54,510 nt of DNA from an uncultured Clostridium sp. (GCA_945865665.1 CAMBEE010000010.1:1-54510); one strand, 5' to 3'; shown: positions 35,627 to 44,736, counted from the stretch's first letter. Translations and numbers: made by a program. Notes: a model not told the origin generated them from the sequence alone.

Positions 35627-36565
35627 CTAGTTTAAATTTTTCTTTTCGTTATCTAAATATGAATTTATTTGATTTAGTATGTCATTTGCTTTATTTACTT
35701 CAACACGTGAATCATTATTAATAAAACTTGGCCTTGCTAAATTTTCTTCATTTTCATTTGTTTTTGTTTCTTCTTCATTAACTTGTGGATTTTTATATTT
35801 ATCGTCATTATATTTTAATGTGTTATACGCTTTTTCTTTTATTTCCATTCTACTTGCTGATGCACCTGTTGATTCATGATAATAATATTTTTCATTATAT
35901 TTTTTAACAGATACCGGCATTTTATTTACAACAACACCTGCTAAGTGACCACCAACATTTTGAATATTTTTTATTACTCTTTGTAAATTATCTTTTTTTG
36001 TTTCTTTGTGCGCTGTTACAATAACTGTTGAATCAACTATTCTTGACAAAATTACAGAGTCAGTAACAAGTTCACAAGGTGTTCCATCTATTATGATTAT
36101 ATCACATGCTTCTTTTAAATCTTCAATTAATTTGTTCATTTGAGGTGATACTAATAGTTCTGATGGATTTGGTGGAATATTTCCAGCAACCATTATTAAC
36201 AAATTTTCTATTTCTGTTTTTTGTAAATAATTTGTTATATCTGGTTCTTGTCCATCTGTTACATCCATTCCAGATAAATAGTTTGAAAGTCCTGGTCTTG
36301 GTGATGCACCGAATATTGTGTATTGTCTACCTTTTCTCATATCAGCATCTATTAATATTACTTTGTTTCCTGCTTGTGCAAATGTAACAGCTAAGTTTGA
36401 AGCAACCCAGCTTTTACCCTCACTTGGGAAAGTTGATGTTATTAATAATGTTTTTAATTTTTTGTTTGTACTCATAAATTGTATATTTGTTCTAAGAGTT
36501 CTAAATACTTCTGATACAGGTGACTTAGGATCTCTTTGTGCTATTAATTCTTTTTTTATTTTCAT
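35627..36565 (-). CDS. cpsD: CpsD/CapB-type tyrosine-protein kinase
   Basis: The 312-residue BY-kinase has Walker A TSTFPSEGKSWVASNLAV (about 44-61), Walker A' VILIDADMRKG and Walker B DIIIIDGTP. The C-terminal tail carries a short Tyr cluster (YNEKYYYHES) instead of a long run at the very end, and extends about 80 residues further with charged sequence. It autophosphorylates and regulates polysaccharide polymerisation with the Wzz-like protein. Its start overlaps the stop of that gene by one base. Confidence 0.95.
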   Translation of the reverse strand: MKIKKELIAQRDPKSPVSEVFRTLRTNIQFMSTNKKLKTLLITSTFPSEGKSWVASNLAVTFAQAGNKVILIDADMRKGRQYTIFGASPRPGLSNYLSGMDVTDGQEPDITNYLQKTEIENLLIMVAGNIPPNPSELLVSPQMNKLIEDLKEACDIIIIDGTPCELVTDSVILSRIVDSTVIVTAHKETKKDNLQRVIKNIQNVGGHLAGVVVNKMPVSVKKYNEKYYYHESTGASASRMEIKEKAYNTLKYNDDKYKNPQVNEEETKTNENEENLARPSFINNDSRVEVNKANDILNQINSYLDNEKKNLN

Positions 36566-37275
36566 TATCTTTTCTTTCCTCCTTTGTTCTTTGCTGGTTC
36601 AAAGCTATATAATGGAATTGTTGCAAGTACTGGTACTTTAAATTCTTTTTCAACTTCTTCTGCTGTTTTTACTGTTGTGTCTAGCATATTTGCAACTAGA
36701 ACATATCCTGCAGCAACAACTATTCCTATAAATGTAAATATCATTACATCTTTTGGATGGTTGATATTTGATGGAGCTGTTTCTACTTCTGCAGTATCAA
36801 CTATGTGAACGTTATTAATTTTATAAATTTCTTGTATTTTTTGTGTAAATACTTTTGCAACTTCATTTGCAACTTTTTCAGCAATATTTGCATTTTCATT
36901 TGTTACTGATATTTTTATAATTTCAGTATCTTTTTCTTGTGTTACAGTTATGTTATTTTTTAACTCGTCTTCACTTATTTTTATTCCTAAGTTTGATATA
37001 ACTTGTCTTAATACGCTTTTACTTTGTACTAAGTCACTGTATGTTGATACCAATTTTGAGTTTAATGTTACATCTGTTGTTGTTATTGTGCTTGATTTGT
37101 CAGTTGAGTTATCTGATGTTGCTAATAATAGTGTTGTTGATGATGTGTATTTTGGTGTTACAAATCCTACTGTGTATATTACTCCTATCAACATAAATAT
37201 TAATACAATTAGTATTATTTGTGTTTTTTTGCTCCAAAATAAGCTTAATAATTCTTTTAAATCAATTTCTTCCAT
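36565..37275 (-). CDS. cpsC: Wzz/CpsC-type chain-length determinant
   Basis: The 236-residue protein has two transmembrane helices (about 19-39 and 176-196) flanking an extracytoplasmic domain with the Wzz-type PKYTSSTTLLLAT and INNVHIVDTAEVETAPSNIN-HPK motifs. It activates the kinase encoded next and controls polysaccharide length. It is first in its operon; the toxin-antitoxin pair lies directly upstream. Confidence 0.95.
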   Translation of the reverse strand: MEEIDLKELLSLFWSKKTQIILIVLIFMLIGVIYTVGFVTPKYTSSTTLLLATSDNSTDKSSTITTTDVTLNSKLVSTYSDLVQSKSVLRQVISNLGIKISEDELKNNITVTQEKDTEIIKISVTNENANIAEKVANEVAKVFTQKIQEIYKINNVHIVDTAEVETAPSNINHPKDVMIFTFIGIVVAAGYVLVANMLDTTVKTAEEVEKEFKVPVLATIPLYSFEPAKNKGGKKR

Positions 37276-37424
37276 CTCTTTCTCCTTTTATTTTTTATCT
37301 TTAAAATCGTATGTTGTTATTCTATCATATTGAGAGTTTTGTATCAAGTAATTTTGATAAAAAATTATAGTTTTTAGACATATTTTTTTAGTGACTAATA
37401 ATAATATTTTTTTATGACAAAATA

Positions 37425-37462
37425 ATACCATAGTTATTATTTTTTATTGATAACTATGGTAT
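37425..37462. terminator. Terminator after the antitoxin gene
   Basis: ATACCATAGTTAT and ATAACTATGGTAT form a perfect 13-bp stem. T-rich sequence follows on the plus strand and a shorter T stretch (TATTTTG) on the minus strand. It resembles the hairpin at 39048-39079. Confidence 0.7.
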
Positions 37463-37479
37463 GTTTTTGTGATGATTTT

Positions 37480-38532
37480 TTATATATTTACAAATTTTGC
37501 ATAACTAAAATCTATAATTTCATTTGGTTTAGTATCTGTATATGCCTTTTCTTTATGCATATAGTTAATTAATTCTTTAGTTGTAAAATTCTTAAATTTG
37601 TTTATTACCCTATCACAAATCTCTTTTTCATTTTCTGTTAGTTTTACTTTTAATTTGTAATTTTCATTTGGTAATATATGATAACAAACAGAATAATTTT
37701 CTTTATCTATTATTTCCTCTTCTACTTTTATTGATGGCAATTTCAAAAGTTCGTCATATGCAATTGGTAATGCCCCCATCTTTTGGTGTGTGTATACTAG
37801 TCCTGTTAGACTTTTTTTATTTTCTTTGTATGCAATTGAATCTATATACCACAACAGTTTCATTAATTTCACTTTATATAAATGAGGATAATATTGAGAA
37901 ATATAATTTATTATTGCTTCTGTTTTATTTATTTCTAATGACATATTTCCATTTTCAGTATTTTCCTCTAAAAAATTAACATATTTAGCTTCTATTTCTT
38001 GCTCGTTTAAATAGTTAAGTGTTTCTTTAACTATTACAGTTTTTATGTTGTTTTCTATTGTTTCGTATCTTTCTCCTTTTTGGAATTTTTCTTTGTTGTT
38101 TTCTAAATATTCTAATGCTATTAGTGCATTTTCGTCTATTAGTCTCATTATTTTGTCGTGTGCTTCATCTTGTATTTGTTTTGTTTCGTATCTTGTTACT
38201 GTTACGTCTCCTACTCCAAGTAGTTTTGCCATTTCTAGTTGTGTTATTTTGTATTTATTTCTTATTTGCTTTATTTCTTTTGAGGTTAATAGATCGTTTT
38301 GACGTCTATATGCATCATAACTATTAATCAAATTTTCATTCCATACTTCTCCGTTTTCAAAAGTATTTTCTTCGGTATATTTATTACATCTATACATTTT
38401 TTCTTTATGTTTTACTTTTTCTCCTTTTATTTCTATTTCTCTTTCCACTTCTATTAATTCCACATTATGTTCTTCTTCACATATTGAACAAAACATTTTT
38501 ACAATCCCTAATATTTTAACTTTATTTTCCAT
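37480..38532 (-). CDS. MqsA/YgiT-like antitoxin with HTH and Panacea (DUF4065) domain
   Basis: The 350-residue protein has three parts. An N-terminal YgiT/MqsA-like zinc-finger region has CSIC, but the second pair is degenerate (CNKY). An XRE-type HTH lies at about 84-140 (KYKITQLEMAKLLGVGDVTV). The C-terminal Panacea/SocA-like domain starts at about 205 (EAIINYISQYYPHLYKVKLM) with LLWYIDSIAYKE and GLVYTHQKMGALPIAYDELL. Panacea-domain antitoxins are known to neutralise many unrelated toxins. It lies 14 bp after the toxin gene with ribosome binding site AAGGAGGGGG. DNA binding and autoregulation are inferred from the HTH and the promoter palindrome. Confidence 0.9.
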   Translation of the reverse strand: MENKVKILGIVKMFCSICEEEHNVELIEVEREIEIKGEKVKHKEKMYRCNKYTEENTFENGEVWNENLINSYDAYRRQNDLLTSKEIKQIRNKYKITQLEMAKLLGVGDVTVTRYETKQIQDEAHDKIMRLIDENALIALEYLENNKEKFQKGERYETIENNIKTVIVKETLNYLNEQEIEAKYVNFLEENTENGNMSLEINKTEAIINYISQYYPHLYKVKLMKLLWYIDSIAYKENKKSLTGLVYTHQKMGALPIAYDELLKLPSIKVEEEIIDKENYSVCYHILPNENYKLKVKLTENEKEICDRVINKFKNFTTKELINYMHKEKAYTDTKPNEIIDFSYAKFVNI

Positions 38533-38546
38533 TTAAGCCCCCTCCT

Positions 38547-38936
38547 TTATTTATATGGAAATTTCGTTATCTTATATTCTGCAAAATGAAATGACATACA
38601 CAATATTATTTTCTTTTCATAACTTTGTATTCGAATTTTTATATATATTTGTTTTTTTTGTATATCTATACAAAAAACATAATAAGAGTTTGATTTTAAA
38701 TTCCTTTCATTATCACAAGATTCAACATAATCTTTTACAGTTAAATTTTTTATATATTTTTTTATATCTTCATTATTTATACCTAATATTGTTCTGCAAT
38801 CACTTGTATTATATCCTTTTGGTTTGTCGTTTCTTTCAATAATTATTAATTCACTATTTTTATATTCTAGTATTTGTCTTACTTCTTTTAAAAATGTTTC
38901 AACCGCTCCTTTACTTAATATATACCCATTTGCCAT
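38547..38936 (-). CDS. MqsR-like toxin
   Basis: The 129-residue protein precedes the antitoxin. Its layout resembles MqsR: an N-terminal helix (KGAVETFLKEVRQILE), a middle with RTILGINNEDIKKYIKNLTV, and a beta-rich C terminus with YIKIRIQSYEKKIILCMSFH. MqsR is an RNase that cleaves mRNA at GCU sites in E. coli; that activity here is inference. The partner being MqsA/YgiT-type supports the call. The start has AGAGGTTATCAAA upstream. Confidence 0.75.
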   Translation of the reverse strand: MANGYILSKGAVETFLKEVRQILEYKNSELIIIERNDKPKGYNTSDCRTILGINNEDIKKYIKNLTVKDYVESCDNERNLKSNSYYVFCIDIQKKQIYIKIRIQSYEKKIILCMSFHFAEYKITKFPYK

Positions 38937-38980
38937 TTTGATAACCTCTTTATTTTAAATATTTTTTATATGTTTCTTAT

Positions 38981-39009
38981 ATTATAAGCTATCAATTGAT
39001 AGTTGTCAA
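38981..39009 (-). promoter_or_regulatory. Perfect promoter with a 14-bp palindromic operator in its spacer
   Basis: On the minus strand a consensus TTGACA (39009-39004) and TATAAT (38986-38981) are 17 bp apart. The spacer contains the perfect palindrome CTATCAATTGATAG (38989-39002). This is the expected place for toxin-antitoxin autorepression. Confidence 0.85.
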
Positions 39010-39045
39010 GTTTTTGAATGAGATAATATAATCTTTGTAATAAAA

Positions 39046-39080
39046 ATATACCATAGCTATTATTCATAACCATGGTATAT
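39046..39080 (-). terminator. Terminator at the end of the polysaccharide operon
   Basis: On the minus strand ATACCATGGTTAT pairs with ATAGCTATGGTAT around a five-base loop and is followed by ATTTTTATT. Confidence 0.8.
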
Positions 39081-39099
39081 CACACTTTAAAATTACAGA

Positions 39100-39518
39100 T
39101 CAATTATTAATATCATTTATCCAAATTTCCCAAATATATCCCTTATTATTATAGCCAAAAGAAACATCGTAAGTCTTATTTAGATTTATATATTTAGATC
39201 TTTTATCTGATTTAAGATTTCTTTGCTTTTAGTACGAATACAAACGCAATCCGGAATTGTATCTTGTCTTTGATATAATTCAGAATTATTTGAAGCAGCC
39301 TTTTGCAATAAGCCTCTCACATTGCTGCCTTTTTGTTTTCCCTCATACATTTGATAATCACTATTAAACCTTGTTAAATTTAGACTTTCTGATTGAGCAC
39401 TTGCCTTTGATGCTGCTAAATTTCCAGAATTATTATATATGTAAATTCCACATGTTATTAGCAAAATTGATATTAATATTGCTCCTGCTATCAGCAAGGA
39501 TTTTGATGCATTATCCAT
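39100..39518 (-). CDS. Pilin-like small membrane protein, apparently frameshifted
   Basis: ATG at 39518 has AGAGGAAAAAGTG upstream. The first frame (to 39186) encodes an N-terminal hydrophobic helix (LLIAGAILISILLITCGIYI) followed by NLTRFNSDYQMYEGKQKGS, then ends SKEILNQIKDLNI. Adding one A to an AAAA run near 39203 continues with RSKYINLNKTYDVSFGYNNK and ends at TGA 39100 after WINDINN. The extension is protein-like, so a one-base deletion is likely. The role is unknown; it resembles short prepilin-like proteins of Clostridia. Confidence 0.6.
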
Positions 39519-39532
39519 CACTTTTTCCTCTC

Positions 39533-40492
39533 TTAATTTTTTATTAAAACTCTTTTTACTTTTGAAAACGTTCTTCTAATAAAGCTCCTCCTATATGTAT
39601 ATTTTTTTACTAACTTACCAAAAGGCACTTTATCCAAGTTTTCAAAAAATTTTTTTCTTTTTGGGTCCGGCTTTACAGATTCTAACATACTTGGATTATA
39701 CTTTATTGCTTCATTAAAATCAACCTGTTTATATATCATTTTAGAACTAATATCTTTAAATAATTGTTGCCCTTTTTCTGAATGTACTATGACTAATGAT
39801 GTTCCTTTGTTATCATCCATTTCTGGTAATATGTTTTCTATTCCCCAGAAATCTGCTAATGTAATATCTGATACTCTATTTTTCTTTTTAAATTTACATT
39901 TATAGCATTCTTCTCTTAATGATGCATTTTTTAAAAATGCTTGCATATATGGGTCTTGATTTTGATTTTTCTTATAGTTTGATTTTGGATATTCAAATTT
40001 CATATTGAATAATTTCCATCCATCATCTTTGTTTCTAAAAGAGATTTTTTCTGGCTCTTGCCCTGATATATTTTTTCTGTATTCCAGATATTTTTCCCAA
40101 ACTTTGTGTGAAGGAGTTCCATGACATATAATGTCTTGTGTATATAGATTTTCATACTCTTTTTTCAAGTACATTTTTAGTCCTTCAACTTGGCAAGGTG
40201 TTCCTGTAAATAATACATATCTACCTTGGTCTAAAAAATCTTTGGCTTGTCTGTAACAAATTCCAATTTTACTTTGTGCATATTTAGAACCTCTGAATTT
40301 TTCTATGTTGTTTTTATTTTCTATATATGTGTGAATTATATGATAATTTTCATCAAATGCTGCTCCAAATACAACACCTTGCTTATTTAATATTTGCTCC
40401 GCTAATAGTGTAAATATTCCACCTGATGAACTGTTTTTTCTTATTTCTTCGTCTTTATTTATACAAGCATACGCTTGTGGCATATTATCCAT
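39533..40492 (-). CDS. FrhB-like (coenzyme F420 hydrogenase/dehydrogenase beta subunit family) protein lacking the ferredoxin domain
   Basis: The start is placed at ATG 40492, seven bases after GGAGGT. The 319-residue protein begins at the point where the FrhB domain normally starts (AYACINKDEEIRKNSSSGG). It contains RGSKYAQSK, FTGTPCQVEGLKMYLK, CYKCKFKKKNRVSDITLADF and GTSLVIVHSEKG. Related proteins in polysaccharide loci usually carry an N-terminal 4Fe-4S domain; here it is missing, and a short dispersed repeat lies immediately upstream. These proteins often accompany pyruvyl transferases, as here. The true reaction is not established. Confidence 0.85.
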   Translation of the reverse strand: MDNMPQAYACINKDEEIRKNSSSGGIFTLLAEQILNKQGVVFGAAFDENYHIIHTYIENKNNIEKFRGSKYAQSKIGICYRQAKDFLDQGRYVLFTGTPCQVEGLKMYLKKEYENLYTQDIICHGTPSHKVWEKYLEYRKNISGQEPEKISFRNKDDGWKLFNMKFEYPKSNYKKNQNQDPYMQAFLKNASLREECYKCKFKKKNRVSDITLADFWGIENILPEMDDNKGTSLVIVHSEKGQQLFKDISSKMIYKQVDFNEAIKYNPSMLESVKPDPKRKKFFENLDKVPFGKLVKKYTYRRSFIRRTFSKVKRVLIKN

Positions 40493-40514
40493 CAACTTAC
40501 CTCCACATAAATTT

Positions 40515-40547
40515 CGGCCATCGGGGACGGTGTTAAATTGGTTGAAA
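40515..40547. repeat. Short repeat, family C, single diverged copy
   Basis: CATCGGGGACGGTGTTAAAT followed by TGGTTGAAA matches the units of the inverted repeat at 21492-21651 with a few differences. It lies between the second flippase and the FrhB-like gene. Confidence 0.8.
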
Positions 40548-40554
40548 CATATCC

Positions 40555-42076
40555 TTATGAATCAAATCTTTTTATAATTTTAGAAAATAATTTCTTTTCA
40601 TATTGATTTGTTCCAAATTTCCACATCATAATTACATATATTACAACATACACCAAGATTTGAATTATTAACTGTAATGTATTTGAAATTGGAATTAATC
40701 TTTTTAATGCTATCGCAATTACAAAGGCTATTACAACAGGTACACTCATTTTCAAAATATTTTTCCAAAACTTAGGTATGTCTATATGTGTTTTTTTATA
40801 ATAAAAAATATTCATAAATATAATTTGTCCACATATTATTGATAATGATGTTCCTATTGCCGCACCTATTCCTCCATACAATTTTGATAAAAATATTGAT
40901 ATTATCAAATTAAATATTGAAAAAATAAATAAAACAATCACTCTAAATTTGTATTGATTTTTTGCTTGTATTATATTTAGTCCAACATTTTGTATAAGTG
41001 GTATTGTTAATGGTAACATCAATATACATGCAATCATATATGATTGACTATATTCTGGTCCTACCCACACAATGTTTATAAACTCTTGTCCATATAATAA
41101 AAATCCAGACATTATTAAAGCCATTACTATATATTGGATTCTTCCTGTTTGAATAAATACATGTGAAAACTCTTCATCACTTGCATTTTGTTCTTCCATT
41201 TTTGCGACCTTTGGTAACATAACACCTGCTATTGCAGTTGAAAAGTTCAAATACATTTGGTTTAGTTGGCTTGCCACTGAATATATTGCAACTACTGTTG
41301 TTCCACAAATTGTTCCTAAAATGAATTGGTCAACATTCCAATTTATTTTGTCCATTATGCTGTTTAAAAATATCCATACAGAATATGTCATTATTTCTTT
41401 TAATAATTTAGTGTCTAACTTTCCAAACTTTAATTTTATATTTAAATTTTTCTTGCAGTAAATATAGTTTATTACTAAAGTTCCTATATTAAATACTGTA
41501 TTTAAAACTACTAACGCTATTGATTTGCATCCAAAATTTAATAATACTAACATCACTATTGGATTCAATATTATTCTTATTAAATTTAATACTTTTGAAA
41601 AAATAAATTTTTCATATGCTGTTATTATTGAACTAAAGATGCTTAATGGGAATGTTATTGTTAAATTTAATGTCAATATTCCCATTAAAACTTTTGCTTT
41701 TTGTAGTTCTTCATAATTCATTGAGTTGCCAAATAGTTTATCGACATTTAACCATAAAATTGCTCCTATTATTCCAGCAATGACACCTATCACCGTATAA
41801 ATAATTAAGAACATTCCATGTAGTTTTTCTTCTTTTTCTTTTTGATTACTTACTCTGTATCTGGTTGTATATATGATTATTGCATTTCCGAAATCCAAAG
41901 TCTAAAATTGTTAAATATGATATTACTGATGTTACTAATGAATATAGTCCATATTCTGATTGTCCTAGTTTTGCTGTTAATATTGGTGTGTATAGTATTC
42001 CTACCAGCATGTTTACAACAATTATTGCATATGATAATATAGCTCCTATTTTTATTTGATTACTATTTTCTTTCAA
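40555..42076 (-). CDS. Wzx-type polysaccharide flippase, interrupted by a +1 frameshift
   Basis: Frame one starts at TTG 42076, which overlaps the pyruvyl transferase stop (TTGA). It encodes the first transmembrane helices (GAILSYAIIVVNMLVGILYT, then LTILDFGF). One extra base near 41890-41894 puts the rest in another frame, which continues GNAIIIYTTRYRVSNQKEKE through about ten more helices to 40555. The span is 507 codons plus one base, a normal flippase length. The extra base could be a T in TTT or the following C. It belongs to the MATE/Wzx-like membrane-transporter group that moves lipid-linked oligosaccharides. Confidence 0.88.
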
Positions 42077-43176
42077 TTAATGGTTCCTTTCCGTTCTTTA
42101 TTATCTATATTGCTATTTAACACTTTTTCTATATATTTGTTTGTCTTTTCTTTTTCCGTCTCTAGTATTTTGTAACTTTCTGAATAATCACATTTTAATA
42201 GTTCTTGTTGTATTTTTCCATCTTGACTATATCTTTCTTGCAATTTGAATTTTGTTAATAGTGTTTCTAATCTCGAATTTATATTGACTGTATTGTCTTC
42301 TCTATTAAATACTACAAATGGTCTGTTATATATTATTGAAAATATTGACCCATGATAAGAATCTGTACATATCAAAAATGCATTTTTAACAAGATATAAA
42401 AATTCACTTGGTCCTGATACATACAATGGCTCATTTTTATCCATTAAGTTTACTACAGTGCAATTATTTTCTGTTGCTATTTTTTCGATTTCAGCTTTTC
42501 TTTTTTCTGATAGATTTCCTAGAAAGTAATTTAGTATATATTTTTTTGATTTTAGTTGCTTTGGTTTTTTTGATACTTTGTCCCATTCTTGTGCTGTTAA
42601 TAATAGTGTTGGGTCTACTAATACTTCTACATCTGTTCTGCCTGTTAGTTCTTTTATTATTTCTTTTGCTCTTTCTTCTCTTACTGATAGTTTGTTCATT
42701 TCTAGTAGGTTTTGTTTGTAGTATTCTTTTAGTTCTTCTGGTATTTGACTGATTCCAAAACTTGCACTAAAGGAGTTTCTTTTTTCCTTTGGTGCAAATT
42801 TTAAAAAGTCTATGTCTGACATTCTGTGGAAGTTTGGATTCCATACTTGGTCGCTTCCTGTTATATAGTTGTCATATTTTGTTTTTAGTATTTTTGGTAT
42901 GTGTTTTGCGTCTATGTGGTATTTTGAGTATTTTATGTTTTTGTTGAATTTCATGAAGTTGTTGTATCTTTTGAAATTTGTTTTTATAGGTATGATTCTT
43001 TTTATAGTCGTTTTTATTTTCTTTTTTAAAAATCCTATTCCTATTATCCCGTCTTGGTTTGATATTGTTTCTACTTCTATTTCATATTTTTTTAGTATTT
43101 CTTGTGTTGCATAATTTTGTAGACGGTTTCCAGAATTTCTGTCATCATTTATTGTTAATATTGCTAATTTTTGCAT
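42073..43176 (-). CDS. Polysaccharide pyruvyl transferase family protein
   Basis: The 367-residue protein has the N-terminal ILTINDDRNSGNRLQNYATQ (5-24), YITGSDQVWNP (about 91-101), VLVDPTLLL and FLICTDSYHGSIFSIIYNRP (about 272-291), the core of the CsaB/WcaK-like family. It would add a pyruvate ketal to a sugar from phosphoenolpyruvate. It overlaps the upstream flippase by 13 bp and the downstream one by 4 bp. One in-frame CGG codon lies near its C terminus. Confidence 0.9.
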   Translation of the reverse strand: MQKLAILTINDDRNSGNRLQNYATQEILKKYEIEVETISNQDGIIGIGFLKKKIKTTIKRIIPIKTNFKRYNNFMKFNKNIKYSKYHIDAKHIPKILKTKYDNYITGSDQVWNPNFHRMSDIDFLKFAPKEKRNSFSASFGISQIPEELKEYYKQNLLEMNKLSVREERAKEIIKELTGRTDVEVLVDPTLLLTAQEWDKVSKKPKQLKSKKYILNYFLGNLSEKRKAEIEKIATENNCTVVNLMDKNEPLYVSGPSEFLYLVKNAFLICTDSYHGSIFSIIYNRPFVVFNREDNTVNINSRLETLLTKFKLQERYSQDGKIQQELLKCDYSESYKILETEKEKTNKYIEKVLNSNIDNKERKGTIN

Positions 43177-44699
43177 TTTGATTTTCCTTTTTCTTTTACT
43201 TTTTTAATCATATTTTTTACATATACAAATTCTTCTCTTTTTCTAAATATTATATATTGTATTAAATTTGTCACTATTAAAACTATAATCCCATTTACAA
43301 TTAATTGTATAAAATTATTATTAACTGTGATATTTTTTATTATAAATACTGTTAACACTGCACACAAAACAGATACAAACAAATACTCAAAATGTTCCTT
43401 TAAAAATTGAATATATGATCTGTTAAATAATTTTTTATATACATATACTGGATAGCTATACAAAAATAATACTAATGAACTTGTAACTGTTCCTAAAAAT
43501 ACTCCTGCAAGTCCCCATATTTTTAAGAATACTATAGATGCAACTATGTTTACTATAGATTCGATTATTGGTACAAATCTATCTTCATGAAAGATTCCAG
43601 CTGCTTCTTTAAAAGTATTTGATGTTTTTCTCATTCCTTGTATATAAAAATTGAGAGACAATATTACTAAAACACCATAACTTAATAAATATTTTCCACC
43701 TATCCATATTTTTATAAATGGTTCCATTAAACATAAAATTGCAATAGATGAAAAATTATACATCCATGAATTTATAAATAACATATTTTTATATATTTTA
43801 TATGACTTTTCTTGTTCCTTTTCTACAAGTAAATTTCCTACACTTGCAGTTATAGATGAAAAAACTTGAGAAAATAAATTGTTAACAGCTTGCAATATAG
43901 TGTTGTAATTAGAATATAATCCAACTGTTGTAACACTCAAAAAGGTCGATATTATAATATTATCAGACCCCAATACTATAAAACTTCCTACTTTGTGGAA
44001 AATCAAACCTTTTACCTTTTGGATAATGCTTTGTTCTGTTTCTTTATCTATTTTATTTACATTTTTTTCTTTTATATATGGATACATTTTATTTGCTATT
44101 ATAGTTATAACGACATTTTCAAGTATTCTAAATATTATTTTTATAGATAAATATGCCACATAATTTTTTGTTAAAACCAAAATTATTATTTGTAAAGTAT
44201 TCATCAATACTAAATATAAAATATGAACTATATTTATTATATATGTTTTTTGACTTGCATACAATATTGATCTTTTATATGTTAATAGATATGATGCTAC
44301 TGTATCAAATAAAAATAGTAAGTATAAAAATGTAATATTTTCTTGTATATTAGTTTCTCCTACTATTTTTCCAAGAAAGGGTATTATACAAATTCCTATT
44401 ATAGTTACTACTAAAGCAATAAGTCTGTAGCTTTTTTTATAAAATTCTATTAGTGATTTTATTTTTTCTTTATCGTTTTCTGCTATTGGCCTATATAAAC
44501 TATATATAATTGCAGAACCAATTCCAAGTTCTGCAATTGCTAACATTGACAATATATTAGTAAACAATCCATTTAAGCCTAAATATTCTGTTCCTAAAAT
44601 TTTTATAAATATTTTTTGAGTTATTAGTCCTATTAATATCGTGACTATACTCATCGTCATTGATACTATTGTGTTTTTTATTGAATTCTGTGAACGCAT
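43164..44699 (-). CDS. Oligosaccharide flippase (Wzx-like)
   Basis: The start is set at 44699 (MRSQNSIKNTI) with AGGAAAGGAAAAA upstream; the frame is open to 44723. The 511-residue protein has 12 or more hydrophobic segments and the early motif KILGTEYLGLNGLFTNILSM, then LGIGSAIIYSLYRPIAE. It belongs to the polysaccharide-specific MATE-like group. The locus thus has two flippases, this one intact. Confidence 0.93.
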   Translation of the reverse strand: MRSQNSIKNTIVSMTMSIVTILIGLITQKIFIKILGTEYLGLNGLFTNILSMLAIAELGIGSAIIYSLYRPIAENDKEKIKSLIEFYKKSYRLIALVVTIIGICIIPFLGKIVGETNIQENITFLYLLFLFDTVASYLLTYKRSILYASQKTYIINIVHILYLVLMNTLQIIILVLTKNYVAYLSIKIIFRILENVVITIIANKMYPYIKEKNVNKIDKETEQSIIQKVKGLIFHKVGSFIVLGSDNIIISTFLSVTTVGLYSNYNTILQAVNNLFSQVFSSITASVGNLLVEKEQEKSYKIYKNMLFINSWMYNFSSIAILCLMEPFIKIWIGGKYLLSYGVLVILSLNFYIQGMRKTSNTFKEAAGIFHEDRFVPIIESIVNIVASIVFLKIWGLAGVFLGTVTSSLVLFLYSYPVYVYKKLFNRSYIQFLKEHFEYLFVSVLCAVLTVFIIKNITVNNNFIQLIVNGIIVLIVTNLIQYIIFRKREEFVYVKNMIKKVKEKGKSKCKN

Positions 44700-44736
44700 T
44701 TTTTCCTTTCCTATCCCAAACAATCTATACTTTATT

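Noticed and set aside
8776..42076. Reassignment of CGG to another amino acid
   Set aside because: The few in-frame CGG codons read well as Arg (for example V-R-L-D in the 244-residue hypothetical protein), and the sample is far too small to infer a changed code.
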